This document shows positions 33,910 through 48,900 of a DNA stretch of 64,000 bases, piece after piece; position 1 is the stretch's first letter, and each line of letters begins with the position of its first letter. This DNA comes from Planctomycetaceae bacterium (GTDB lineage: Bacteria > Planctomycetota > Planctomycetia > Pirellulales > Pirellulaceae). The notes under the pieces were generated by a model. It was not told the DNA's origin. It worked only from the letters and a program-made list of their open reading frames with translations, and did no database searches. A program made the position numbers and the translations under genes. The stretch spans positions 29,861 to 93,860 of the forward strand of contig JACKHN010000026.1 in NCBI GenBank assembly GCA_020638975.1. Reading direction: 5' to 3'.

Positions 33910-36900
33910 ATGTCTATCCGACGTAACCGTTCGTCATCTTTGAGTCCTGAGGGAGCCCGCAAGAAGCGGCGCAACTCGTTACAGCGTAAGCAACAACGAA
34001 AGATGTTGTTGGAAACGCTAGAACGTCGTGAGTTGCTCGCGGTGGGACCGCAGTTGATCGGCATTCAACCGAACAACGATGCGCTCCTGCGCCTGGACCG
34101 AACTGATGTTCGTAATGTAGCTCCACAGGAGCTGGTCTTTAAGTTCGACGAAAACCAGCGATTTTCAGCGGACGATCTTCGAAATAATCCGGGGCGGATT
34201 CAAATCACGCGTAGCGGCAGCGATGGTACGTTTGCCGCAGCCACCGCGACTTCGAATCTTGGAACGGGTGGGGCCGTGGTCATTCGACTGACTGCGGTTC
34301 GTTTGGGGCAGGACCAGAACGGAATCACGCTGAACCTGACGAAGAGCAACCAGGGCGCTCCCGGTGCCCCGACGATCACCGTCAACGGCAACAGCATTTC
34401 GGCTCGATTGAACACGAACCCGTTCAACGAAACGACGGCGTTGGATCTGGTTAATGCGCTCAATTCGAACCTCAATTCGAGCGCTCTGGTTTTCGCCGAG
34501 ATTGTGTCGGGGAACCCGGATCGAGTTCTCGCTACGACGAACGCTTCCGAACCACCAATTCCGTCGGTCACGTTGTCCGGCGCGAATGACATCGTGATCA
34601 AGCCAGGCTTCTTGGGTCCCGCTGCGGCACCGAAGGAGAACGAGATCATCGTTCGCTTCGCGGATACGTTACCCGACGATCTGTATCGCATCGACGTGTT
34701 TGGCGACCACCCGCTGCTGGCGTTGCGCAGCACAAATCGTGGCTGTACCTACAACGTTAATGGCCAGATCTTTGCAGGTTGTGCAGTTGGAGACTTGACC
34801 GAAGACGGCATCGACAACGGGCTGGACGTCAAGCCAATCTTCTTTGAACTCGATCTTGCACCGCAGATCCGCTCCGTCGTTCCACAACCGGTGACGCGTG
34901 ACGCATCTGGCGTGCTTACGCAAGCCCGAAATCAGTTGGTCGTTTATTTCGACGACGATGACTTGTTCGCACCGGACGTCGTGTTTACTGGTACGAACTT
35001 CCGGGACGGCGATACCGTTACCATCAATAACGGGCTTGGTACGGTTCAAGCGTTTGAGTTGGACAGCGATAGCTCACTCGTGAACTCGGCAGCGCGACGG
35101 GTGACCTTCAGTGCAACTTCGACGGCGAATCAGATGGCGTTGGCACTTGCCGACGCAATTAACAACTCGCCAGGATTTGTAACCAAGGCAGTTGCAACGG
35201 GTGGACGGGTCACGCTAACAGGCAACTCGACAGCCACGTTGAGCATTGGGATTGTCGGTGTAACTCGCGGACAGGATTCCTTCGTCACGAGTGCCGAGAA
35301 CCCTAATTTTTACAAGCTGTTCTTCACGCGTGAGACCGTCGAGAATACAGACGACGATGTGTTCGTCCCCTCTTCCGTGCAGTACGATCCTGCGACGGAT
35401 TCGGCGGTGTTGACTTTTGCAAAGCCACTAGAGGAGTTGGAGCGATCCCGTAGTTTCACCGCCAATTCGGCTACAAACGTGATTACCAGCCCGTCTCATC
35501 GTTTGATTGACGGTGATGTTGTGCGAGTGGTGTCGACCAACTCATTGCCTGGCGGTTTGCTCGCCGGTGTCGATTACTTCGTCGTCAATCGTACGCCAGA
35601 TACATTCCAGTTGGCAACGCATCCCGACAATACGCCCATTGACATTACGACTGCGGGCAGCGGCGAGCATGAGTTCCGTACGGAAGTCGGCCCCGGTGTC
35701 ATGCGATTACGGATTGGGACTGATGAAGCCCAGCCGGCGGCACCGGTCGCGGTCGGCTTGAGCGTCGAGGCAACTTCCGACTTCAACTCGTCGGGCAACG
35801 TCATTCTTCGTTTCCAGAGCGATGAGTTGACTGCTGAGCAATTCGGCAGCGCCATTCGCATGGATGTGACCAAGAGCGACCACGGCGGGCCAAGTACCCC
35901 GCGAGTGACCGTTCGTGGTAACCAAGTGACCGTCGACCTAAATACCAATGCGGGCAATGAGAGTACCGCTCAAGATCTGGTTAACGCAATCAATGCGGAC
36001 GGTCGCGCCCGGGCGTTGATGTTCGCTTCGATCAGTAGCGGCAACGCATCGGAAGTCATTGCCAACTCCGTTACTAATCATTTCACAATCAAGCTTGCTG
36101 GTCTTGGATCGAGCTTTGATACGGCAACGAACCTGAGCAATGTGTTTGACACAGGGTCAGTTTTGGACGTCGTTGGGTCGGGTGCGGACTTAAGCAGCGG
36201 CCAAACACTGACGATCGTTGACAATAATGGGGTTTCGCAAACGTTCGAATTTGTTGGTGCCCTCGGTTCACCAACGGTTGGAAATGTCCCCATCTTCTTT
36301 GATACCAACAACACACGTGATCAGATAACGGCTGCGATCGTGTCGGAGATTAATACGGCGAGAGCAACCTCAAGCTTTAATGTCACGGCATCTTCCGTGG
36401 GCAACCTGGTACGTCTGTCGAACGATCGCGACATAACTCTTGCGGGCGGCGGCACGGCGTTAAAGCTTAGATCGCAAGGCGTCTTGCTCTCATCTCGGAT
36501 CGATACGCAGGTATATCCGCTTGATTTCCCCGGTTCGAATCACGATCCAGGGCATCGTGAACTTTCGGACAGCGCTATCGGCGACGAGCATATTGAAGGG
36601 GACATAAAAGACACAACCGACGGCATCACAACGGTCAAATACATTTTCCGCAGTATTTACGGGACCATCCCGGACAATCAGGGCGGCGAGCAACTAGCGC
36701 TGAACTTGATTACTGAAACCCAGAAACAACGCGCTCGCGAAGTGTTTGAGCTGATCAGCCAAAACGCGGGTGTGCAGTTCATTGAAACGGATGATGTCAA
36801 CGACTCGTCAGCAGTCGTTGTTGCCACAGGGGATCTGCGAGCAATTCGGAGTAGTCTCAATCCTCAATCGCTGACCGGCATCAGTGTCGACGTGGGATTT

Positions 36901-39900
36901 ACGGATGTTGCGGAAGGACCGGGTTTCGATTCGCGCGTCGCAGTGATTCTGGATGGGGCCGTCAATTGGAACGATCAATACGGCCTCAGTGATGAGGCGA
37001 ATCGCCTGTCATGGTTCCGTAGTGCGTTCGATGGGATTCAACGTGTCTTCGGAATTGGCAATGCGTTGGACTTGCCGGCGCTGACAGTGTCGAGTTCGAA
37101 TACAGAGCAGATCTTTGACAACACGGTCGAGCCGATCTTTCCTGGCGATCACGACATTGTCCACTTGCAGCGTTTGTTCCGCCCCGAAAGCAAGGACATC
37201 GACCTTTACAAGTTTACGATCGACGTGCCAGCCGGTGGGTCCGGGATTTTCACGGCAGAAACATTCGCCGAGCGTTTGGCGAACGCCAGCCAACTCGACA
37301 CCAGCTTGAATTTGTACCGCGAGATTGTTGACGCCAACGGTGTTGTTAAGGGTCGCGAACTGATTGCACACAACGATGACTACTACAGCAATGATTCGTT
37401 TATCGAAGTCAAACTCGCCGCCGGAACGTATTACATCGGCGTGTCGGCAAGCGGCAATGACGACTACGATCCCGTGATTGAAGACACTGGTCTCAACGGT
37501 ACGACGCAAGGCGCTTATGACTTGCGGCTGAATTTCCGTGGGGATGCCGAGTTCAGTATCATCGATGCGGACAACTTCGATCTCACCGGTGATCGGCTCA
37601 GTGGCGAGGAGAATGCTCGTTTAACAACTCGCACTCCACTGGACGGCAATGCCGACGGCATACCTGGCGGCACTTACAACTTCTGGTTCGAGACACAAAC
37701 GCAAAATCGCATCGTCGACGTTTTGGCGGGCACGGCGGGCTTCACGGATGGCCAGGTAATTACGTTGACCGACGGACAGGGTACCGTTCGGCGTTTCGAG
37801 ATCGATCGCCGCAGCCCATCTTCGGCTCCTTCGGTCGCTGCTGGAAATCGAAGCATTCCGGTGGGAACATTGGCGGCACCTCTCACACCCTCGCAAATTG
37901 CTCAGCAAATTGCGACTGTCATTAATAACGAGCCGGGATTCTCGATTGAGATTGTCGACCCGCGATCTGGCGCGACGACGCTTTCGGGTGCTGACTTTGA
38001 GCTCGTCGGCGAACGAAGCGTCGTGCTAAGCAGCGGCTTTGGTGGTCTTCGCGTCGGCGGGCGGACGATCATGGTCGACAAGACAGCGCCAGCGAATCCA
38101 AACGGTTCCTTGGCGAATCCCTTCAACAACCTCGCCGGCACTTCGACTGTCAATGCGGTCGGCGTCTCGCAACGTGGGGATATCATTCGCGTCGTCGGTA
38201 ATGACGCAGACCGCAGCAACACAACGCTTACCGACCGTGTGGCGTACGAGATCGGCTTCAACAATCTTGGCCAGCCACTGCGTGACGGCACGACTTTGGA
38301 GATTCCTCGTGGTGTGACCATGATGATCGACGAAGGTGCTGTCTTTAAGTTGCGTCGTGCGCGTGTTGGCGTGGGCAGTTCGGCACCCGGTATCGATCGC
38401 AGCGGTGGGGCGTTACAGGTTCTTGGCACACCCACGAACAACGTCTTCTTTACCTCCTATCACGACGAATCGATTGGCACGGACACGTTCTCGTTCACGA
38501 CGACACCACTGCCGGGTGATTGGGGCGGTCTGTTGTTCCGCGATGACAATGATCGAGCGGACGGCAATTTCGTCTACGACGAGGAAGGCATCTTCCTGAA
38601 CTATGTGAACAACGCTGACATTCGCTATGGTGGCGGCAATGTGGTGATCAATTCGGTAGCCCAGGTGGTGACGCCGATTCACATTATCGACACGCGTCCC
38701 ACCGTGTCCTTTAACTCCATCACGCGTAGTGCCGACGCGGCGATTTCGGCGAGTCCGAACAGTTTTGAAGAGACCAACTTCCACGCACCGCGCCACCAGA
38801 AGTTTGCATTCACGTCGGACTATGATCGTGTTGGTCCCGATATCTACAAAAACGCCGTGTCCGGCAACAGTATTAACGGCTTGTTTGTTCGCATTCAAAC
38901 ACCGGCCGGAAATACAATCCGCTCGATGACGGTCTCGGGCCGCTTCGACGACACCGATATTGTTCATGTGTTTGGCGAGAACCTGCTGATTCAAGGAACG
39001 CCCGGCGGTTTGCGATTAGAGACACAAGCGCCGACGATTGGGTTGATTACACAGACGCCGGTCGCGGGTGGCACTCTGTTGGTTGGCGGCTATCGTTATC
39101 GTATGACCTTCGTCGACATTCAGGGTAACGAGGGTCCGGTTTCTGGGGCGACGCCGCTGGTTAATGCGACCGCCACAAATCGTTCCATTCGGCTGGCCCA
39201 ATTGCCGGTTGTCGCCGGCGACTATGTGGCACGCAATCTTTATCGCAGCCGACCCGATGGCAGCTACGAGTTGGTTGCACAACTCAACGGAACGTCGACG
39301 ACTTATGTTGACGATGGCACTACGCGTGGAGGTATTCTTCGCGACGCGCGTGACAACGCCCCAAACATCTCGACGGTCACCGTGGCCGCTACGCTCGGCG
39401 GAAACTTGCCACCGAATGTCTACAATTATCGTCTGACGTTTGTCGACTCGCTTGGGAACGAAACACCGGCCTCCGTGGCAACCGCGAACGTCACGGTTGG
39501 CGGCACGACTCGGGCGGTGCAAATCAATCAGATTCCCGTCGCGACAGGAGGGAACGTTGCCAGGAACCTGTATCGGCTGCGTACGTCTGGCGACTACGAA
39601 CTTGTCACACGACTCGACGCGACATCGACCAGCTATCTTGACGTTGGTGCGACGTTGGGCGGAGTGTTGAACGACACCGGAGTCTCCTTGCGTCCCCGGT
39701 TCGATGCGCGTTTGTCGGTCGACCCGTCGATCGTTGTGAAACTCGACGGTGCTCGGATCGAAGCCGGCATCGGTGCCGACTTCATCGCCGAAGGCCGAGA
39801 GGGCCTGGAAATTAAGTTCACCAGCCTGTTGGATGATCGCTTTGGTGCAGGCGGCACGTTCGACACGGCGAATGACGGGATCAGCACCCCCGGTTCGAAC

Positions 39901-42900
39901 AACGAAGCCACGCCCGGCGATTGGGGTGGCATCGTGTTGCGCGAGGAATCATCGGGCAGCATCGATCACGCCTTGTTTGCATTCGGCGGTGGTGTGACGC
40001 GAGTTGAAGGCACGTTTAATGCCTTCAATGCCCTGGAGATTCATCAGTCCAAGGTCCGCGTTGCGAACTCTGTTTTCGAGAACAATGCCAGCGGTCAAGG
40101 TGGACAGGGCGCAGCCACGAACCCCGGACGTTTCGGTCGCGGCTTTAACGAACCCGGTACCATCTATATCCGTGGCGCCCAACCGACGATCATCGACAAC
40201 ATCATTCGCGATAATGATGCGGCCGCGATCAGTATCAATGTAAACGCGTTGAACGCTGATTTGAATCGAGACCCAGGTCGCGCCACGGGCTTGATCGATC
40301 GTCTTGAGGGGTTCCGCGACAATCAAGGACCACTCGTCTTTAACAATCGGTTGGCGGACAACTCGATCAACGGCATGTTGGTCCGCGGCCAAACGTTGAC
40401 CACGCAGAGCGTGTGGGACGATACGGACATTGTCCACGTCGTACAAGACACGATCTACGTGCCTGATCTGCATACCTTCGGTGGACTCCGACTCGAGAGC
40501 AATCCGACCTCAAGTCTCGTTGTCAAATTGCTCAGCGGAGATCGCAACGGAAACGATCCGGCTATCCCCGATCAAGCTGGCTTCCGAGCGATTGGTCGTC
40601 CTCTGGAGAACAGTGATCGCATTGGCGGCGCTATCCAAGTCATCGGCCAACCCAAGTCGCCGGTTGTCCTCACGTCGTTGAACGATGATACGATTGGTGC
40701 CGGCTTCGACCCGCGAGGCGATGTCCAAGTCCAGACTCGCGATGTAGGCGACAGCCTGCAACTGTTCCAACCCGACTCGAATATCGCCGCGACTCTTAAC
40801 GGGCGACTAGGCGTCAGCACCGACGCAGTCGGAACGAATGGTACGGGTATTCTCGACGCAACCATCCCGGCAGGGGCAACGATTGAACTCGCGCTGTTGC
40901 ACGTCGCGACACGAAATGGCACCACGACGACGTTTCCAGCGCCGCCAGCGTTCCGTCCGCAGTCCATTCGCTTCAACGGACAGTTGCTGCCGATTTCCTA
41001 TCTCTCGAACGTTGATGATTCCAACAACATCAACTTTGAAACGGGTCGAATCGATGTGACGAATATCGTCGCCCAGGCGTTATTGACCGGCGTGGCTCCG
41101 AACTTTACTTTCACGATCGATGAAACTTCGACGGGTCTGCCCAATAACGTCGAAGGTGTCAGCTTGACCGTTGTGTACTCCGATCCGACGCTGCCGGAAC
41201 GGACCGTGATGATTCTTGACGGTGGCTTGACCGGCGGAAATCCGCTGACGAATACACTGTCGTTTGCCCAGCCGGCCAATCCCAGCGACCCGAACTTCAT
41301 TGCCCAATTGGCAGTTGGCATGTCGTTCAGCGATCCAAACCTCGCCGGCACCGGACAGATCGACGTTAACGGAACTCGAATTACGAGCTCCGCAGGCGGT
41401 GCCAATGACTCAGCGCTCTTGACGCCGACGCAAGGCAACTTCATCACGGTCGGTGGTGTCGGAGACACTCCTGCGAATCCGGTACAGCCGAATTCCAGTT
41501 TCGCTCCCGATGACGAGTTGTACGATTTGAGCCCGTTCATTCCGGTTGGTGCCACTCAAGTTCGCCTCGACTTGGCGAACACCGGTGCTAACAACTCGAT
41601 GTTCCTTGCCGTCCTGACGGTTTCCGGGGACGTGTCTCTGGGGAACGCGGGTCGACCGGGCGAGTGGCAAGGCGTTGTGCTCGAACAGTACAGCCACGAC
41701 CGAAACGTCCTCGCCATTACCGAACTCGAACCTCGAGAGGTCATTTCACCAGGCACCAACGCGACAACCGACAGTGCGCAGTTCCTCGGTCAATTGGCTC
41801 CCTTCGAGAAGGGTGGCGACGAAAATCGCCGACTTGGATTCGAGATTCAAGGGTTCTTGAACGATCCCCGAGATTACGACATTTACAGTCTAGCAGCAGA
41901 TGCGGGAACAGAAGTGTGGTTCGACATCGACCGCACGACCCATTCGCTCGATTCGGTGCTTGAGTTGATCGACGCCGATGGGACCGTCATTGCACGGTCG
42001 AACGATTCGTACTTTGAATCGCTGAACGTCAACAATGTCTTGGCTCCCAATCAACGCACCAGCGTTAACCTCTCGGATGCCGAATTGACCGATTCGACGC
42101 TGCTCGGCGGAATCGCTCGTTTGATGCAGAAACAACCTCCGTTCGAGGGTGAGGATTTCTATTCGACGAATCCGCGTGATGCGGGTATGCGTGTGATCTT
42201 GCCGGGTGCTTTGGGGTCGACCAACACGTATCACATTCGCGTCCGAAGCGGCAGCGAGGATTTGAGCAACTTAAGTGGCGGCCTTACTTCTGGTGCCTAT
42301 CAGTTGCAAATTCGTTTGCGTGAAGTCGACGAGACTCCCGGATCGACGGTCCGCTACTCGAATATCTCCTACGCGGAAACCGGCGTGGAGATTCTTGGCC
42401 AACCACTCCATTCGCCGTTACTCGGTGAAGCAGTTGAAATTCTCGGTTCAAACAACAATTCAATTGCCAACGCGCAACCCCTCGGCAATCTAGTCGCCAT
42501 TGACCGAGCGGCCCTCGGACTGGCCGGGGACTTGGCCACCAGCGGCGACGTGGACTTCTATCAGTTTTCCGTGAACTTCGAGAACACGCGAATCGACCCG
42601 GCGTCGCTGGAAGTAGTATTTGACATCGACTATGCCGACGGGTTGTCCCGGGCGAACACGGTCATGTCGGTGTTCGATTGGGCGGGTCGATTGATTCTGA
42701 CGAGCCGCGAAGGCAACATCGCTGATGATCGTCCCGGCAAGCCTGGATCGTCCCAGATTGATGATTTGTCGCGCGGCACGGTGGGCGGCTCCGATCCGTT
42801 CATCGGCACGGTCGAACTGCCACAGGGCATTTACTTCCTGTCCGTTACCAGTGACGCTCAGATGCCAGCCCAGTTGGAACAGTACTTCCAACGCAACCCG

Positions 42901-45900
42901 CTGAATCCGGACCTGCGTCTGGAGCCCATCGATTCGGTGCGCCGCATCGCGGAAGATCACATCAGCGGAACGAACTACGTTTCGACGGCTGACAATCCGC
43001 AGATTCCGGTGCTGCTGGACAATTCAAGTCGCGTCAACTTCCACTTGGGTGACGTGGCATTGTTCGTCAGTACCCACAACTTTACGTTTGACGATTCCTC
43101 AGAGTTGCTAATCGTCGATCCGTTTACTGGAGCGACGGAGACCTTTGTCGGACGCGAGAATACTTTCGAGTTTCAAGACTTTGCGGTTCATCCGAACGGC
43201 CTGATTTACGCTTACTCCTATGGCCGCAATGAACCGGCTTTGGGCAGCCCTCGCGATGATAATTCGGGCGTATTCCTTGAGATCAATCCTGCTACGGGCG
43301 AAGCTCGTGTAATTACCGACGACGGTATCTTGACCTATGAGATCGATCCTGCAAGTACCGCCTCGCCCCCCAACTCGCGGCGGACAAATGATGTGCCACC
43401 GCGTGAAGGTGACGGCATCCAGTTCAATGCAATTACCTTTACTAACAGCTTCAATCAGCTGGGGTTTGCGGTAGGTGAACGGGGTTACAACGAAGACCCA
43501 TTCCGACCGTTCGGCCCCACACGATTTGACAATATTCTCTATCAATTTGTGCAGGACCAGCTCGATCCAAACTTCGGGCTTCCGATTTCGGGAACGCCGT
43601 CCAATCCGACCTTGGGCAACCGCGCCGATACGGACACGCCTCTCGACCGACTTTGGGATCAGGCAGGCACGAACATCCGCGAACGTGGCGAGTTGCTCAC
43701 AAGCCCGCGGATCGTGACGCAAGACGCCACGACACTGACGGGCAACCAGACGAACTTCAACATCCCTGATGGCACCTCCGTGACCGTCATTGACCGCAAC
43801 GTCGAAACAACCTTCGAGTATGACTTTGGTTTCGAAGTGACGCAGCTCGTCGATGGTCAGAACGGCGTGACGATCCACGACGGCAACTTCTTCTTCCTGG
43901 ACGATACGTTGTTCCAGTTGGACACGGGGCCCGTGATCACTGTCCAATCGAACGGCAGCTTCATTCGTAGCGGGACGATCGTAACGGTGAACGGACCAAA
44001 TGGCTGCTCCCGCAACTTCGAATTGACAACTGGCGATCCCGTGGTCGCTCCCAATATTGCAGTCAACTATACGACGACTTCAGGTCCGGAAGCGATCGTC
44101 AGTTCACTAGCCGCGGCAATCAACGCGGCTCCGAATTGCGCGGGAACACCGAATGCCATTCCATTTGATGTTGTCGCGTTTGTTAGCCAGGCCTCTGGGC
44201 GGTTGACGGTAACTGACCCCACGCCCGACCTGAACGGCCAGTTTGGGCTCGTCGGAGCGACGGTCTCGTTTGGCAATGCGAACCAGCTCGACGCCACCAT
44301 TCCCACGCCATCACCTGGCATTCGAGTGGAAGGTGACAATGGCGAGGCCCCGGTCTTGCAAGCAGGCAACGGCACGCGTTACGCGGATGGCATGACTTTT
44401 CAAATTGACACTGCCAGCACGGGTCGCAACCCCGTCACGTTTGAGTTCGAGAGCGGATACGTCATTCAAATCCCGCAGACGTTTGCAATTCAAGTTCCCT
44501 TCGGTGGCGGTCGCGTATTGAACGATGGCGAAATATTCACGATTGACGCCAACGTAAACGATGCGACTCCACCGTTGAGATTTGAGATTGAAAACGTCGA
44601 CGTTGGCAATGGCGTTGCTGCTGGAAACATTGCGATCAACATCAATGGACGCAGTACCCAAAATCAAGTGGCCAGCGTTATCGCTGCGGTTGTCCAAACG
44701 GCGGTGCCGAGCTTAAGCGCGAGTAACCAAGGAAACGGCTATGTCCATCTTGGCGTGACTGGGAATCAGTTGCTCGACACATCACAAAGCGTTAACCTGA
44801 CGCGTGTGGGACAGCAACGACCAATTGCCGATGGCGAAGTCTTTAGCATCGGTAACGGAACGTTCACGAGGAACTTTGAGTTCGATTCCGACGGGATGAG
44901 TTCCGGTGTGGGCTCGGTCATCAACGCCTCGCGAAGCTTGACGGCGGACCAGATCGCTGCCAATGTCGCGACACAGATCAACGGTGCTTTCCTCGGTTTC
45001 ACATCGATGTTCTTAGAGAACGGTAAGGTCGCCGTTCATGATCCTCGTGTGGCAGCTCCGACACCGGTGTTGAGTACTACTAATGCACCGAGCTTGACCA
45101 CGATCGGTCGACCCGGCGTTGTTCAGCCGCCAGTGTCGAGTCGGCCTCACGTGGCCGTCCCGTTCTTGCCTTCGTCCACATTTGATGCCCAAGCGGTGGC
45201 GACGGCGATTGCGGGCGCGATCAACGCCGCGAGTGTGTCTCCACAGGTGATTCGTGTGCCGGATGGCGCGGGCCTGACCGATGGCGACTATAACGTTGTT
45301 AACGACAACGGAACCATCTATGTCTTTGAATGGGACGACACCACGGCGAATAACTTGCCGGCCAACACCGTATCGGTAAGCCCAACGCCTCCTGGATTCG
45401 CGGGCACGCCCGACCCCGATTGTACCAACGTATCGTATCCGGCTGGATCCACTTGTATTCTGGTGCCATTCGTTCGGGGTGGCGTTGCACAAGTCATTAA
45501 TGCCCAAGGTGCCTTGACTGCCACTCCGATTCTTTCCACGACATCGGTTACGAACCAACAGCGATTGTTCAACGCCATTTCAACGCGGACCAACGCGGCC
45601 GGTACGCCGCGAACCGTGCGCGTGCAGAATGGCGGGGTGAACCTCGACAGCGCTTCGGTGATTGTCAGCCTGCACGATTTGACAGCCACTGCGGAAGTGG
45701 TGGGCGATAAAGTCGTCGTCAATGGCGTGGCCCCGGGAGTTGTGGGCGCGAACATCTATATTCCTGGCACCGCACCGCTTACCCGTTTGATTGTCGACAC
45801 GCTGATCCCAACACAAGAGTTCGCCTTCAACGCTAATGGCGACATCACTGCGGACCAGATCGCACGGGACGTCGCTGCATCGGTGACGGCGCATCCCGAC

Positions 45901-48900
45901 TTTACGGCGGGCGGTGCCTTTGGACGTATCAACTTCCACGGAGCAACGACCGTCGATTTTTCGGGTGTACAAGTTAATGGCTTACAGTTGTGGCGCGATT
46001 TTGGCAGCGCTCCCGGCGTTGCCCCTGGAAACGTTCGCATCGAGGCATTGGCCAGCGATCTCGCCATCAACACGGACCCCGTAACCGGATTTCAAATCTC
46101 GGGTGCCGTACCTAATCGGCTTGCCGCGGCCATTAATAACGCATCCGCGACGAAGAACGTTGAGCTTCGCAATTTTGCGAACGTCGCCGATGGCGATTTC
46201 TTTACGATCGACCCAGATATCAACGATACGGTGCCCGGATTCCGTTTCGAGTTCAATAGCAGCGGTGGTGTGACGGCCGGCTCGATTCCGATCAACTTCA
46301 ACCCTGGTACGTCACCGGCCGCATTGTCGGCATTGGAATCCGCAACGCAGAACGTCATTAACAATACCGCCGGAGTCAACTTACAGGCATCGGGAGCCGG
46401 CGTTGGCACGGAAGGGATCGTGCTGTCGAATGTCACGTTCAGCCATGCGTTTGGTGCGAACGCCGGATCGATCACAATCATCGAAAGCGCGAATGCAACC
46501 GACATCGCTGTTCCACTGCTGCAGTTCGTAAACATCTCTCAAGGTGTCGCGATTGTTGACCCACCGTTCACCACATCGGGTGAAGGCCCTGGCGGGCAGA
46601 TTACGGGTATCGCGGAAGTGAATGGCCGGCTGTTCGTGGTCAGCGATGCCGGCGGTTTCTACGTCGTCAATAATCCGCAGTCGGCCAGCCCTCGCTTTGA
46701 CCGCAGCCTCACCTCCGGTGCCACGACGACGTACATTCGCAACTCAGCCGACGATTTGGTAGGCATTCAATTCGCAGGTTTAACGGCTGGGCCGCGAAAC
46801 GTCGAAAGCGGTGCCTACTCGAACATGTTGTTCGCCGTGGATGTGGAAGGTCGCGTCTACGCCTTCGACGTTCCACCGATCGGACAAGAGCGAACCGCCG
46901 GTGGTGAATTGCAACCGATCTTCTTGGACGGTGCGACCCACATCGAAACCGGCTTGACCAATGTGACCGGCCTTGAGTTCTCGACGCTCGATACCAACCT
47001 GTTCCATATTGGCGCATTCGATCAAGTGCTCGTGCAGCCGACGGAAATGGATATCCGACTTGGCTTAACGCCGCAGAATCGAAATTTGATCAGGCCGATC
47101 CTGGTGGACGAACAGCAAGACGCACCGGGCCACGGCGTCAATGCGACTTTTGATACGAGTCGTCCTTCGGAGTACGCCGGTTCAAGCTTTGTGTTTGGGC
47201 AAGGTAACGTGAACGGTTCGCCTCGCGGCTACGACTTCCCCGGCGGTGCCTACGGTACGTTGGTGAGCAATGAGTTTGACTTGACGGGATATACGGCCGC
47301 AGATCGACCGGTGCTGTACTTTAACTACTACGCCGCCACAGAAAACAAGGATTACGTTCCGCTCGCAATTGACGACTTGGTGCGAGACTCGTTCCGGATC
47401 TTCATCTCCGACGATAATGGAGATTGGGAATTGCTGGGCACGAACAACGAGTTCGACGATGGTCGCGGTCCATTTACGGACGAACTGAACGACATCAGCC
47501 AGTTTGAAGTTCAGCCGATCTTTGACTTTCCCACGCAGGCTGGCCGGTCAACGGCCGATTGGCGGCAGGTTCGCATCCCGCTCGACGAGTACGCAGGTCG
47601 CGACAACGTAAGACTTCGGTTCGATTTCTCGACAGCGGGTGAGATGGATCTCGGTTCCACATTCACCACCGGCAGCGAGTTGCGTGCGGTGGCGGGGGTC
47701 CGGATTCAAGATGGCGATACAGTCCAAATCGACAATCGATTGATCGAGTTCGACTCCGGCCTGACGCTGGTCACTCCTTCGGGCTCGGCAATTCCGGCTC
47801 GTGAGACGTTGAGTATTACGGATACCGGCGGGCAAACCGTTGTCTTCGAGTTTGTTGACAGCACGGATTTCCCACAAAGCATCGTGACACCCGATGGCAC
47901 CGCGATTGCCGAAGGCGATACCTTCACGGTCGGCCAGGGCGGGAACTCAGTTCAGTTCGAGTTCGATAGCGGTTATCTAATTCAACTTGTCGCCTCGAAT
48001 CTGATCACCGATGGCAACACGTTCATCGTAAATAACGGCACGGGAAGTGGCGATGTGCTGTTCGAGTTCGACAAGAATGGCGTACGCGTCAATGCAACGG
48101 CGGTGCCAATCAATGCCGCCGACGACTTGACGATCGTTGTTCCCAACAATGGCGCGGCGAGCTTGATCGATGGCGAGCAGTTCTCCTTGAACAATGGCAG
48201 CGGCCCCGTAGTATTTGAATTCGATCGCGACGGTGTTGTCAGTGCCGGAACGTTCAGAATCAATATTCGAAATCCGATCGAACTCCTCCTGCCGGCTGCC
48301 GGCGGCGGTTTTGGTGGTGTCAGTGATGGCGACACATTTACGATTGATCCCGACTTCAACGATGCGGTTCCGCCCACCGTGTTTGAGTTCGATAGCGATG
48401 GTGTCGCGACTGCGGGCAGCATTCCGATTCAGTTCAATAACTTTACAACTCAAAGTGTTCTTGCACAGCGTGTTGTCACGGCGATACAGGCAGCTGCCGT
48501 CAGCGTTACCCCGGTCGACGCAGGCAACGGGATCGTCCGACTGCTGGGCATTTCCCCAACTCATTTGGTCGATACGACTGGCACTTCGGCACTTCAGCAG
48601 CGAACTGCGGGACTGAGCCAAGATGACGTTGCGAACTTGCTGGTCAGCGCGATTCAGGCCAATGGATTGGGCGTCGTGCCCGTGAACGCAGGCAACGGTC
48701 GGGTCGTCCTGCAGGACACGACCAGCACTCATACGCTCAGTACCGGCGGTTCGGCATTACTGACCCAAACAACGACACCAAAGTCAGCGGACGATATGAC
48801 GAATCGCGTATTAAACGCGATTCAAAGTCGCTTCGCTGCTTCGGAAGTCACCGCAATCGACTTGGGTGGCGGGTTGTTCCATTTGCAAGGTTCGTTAAGC

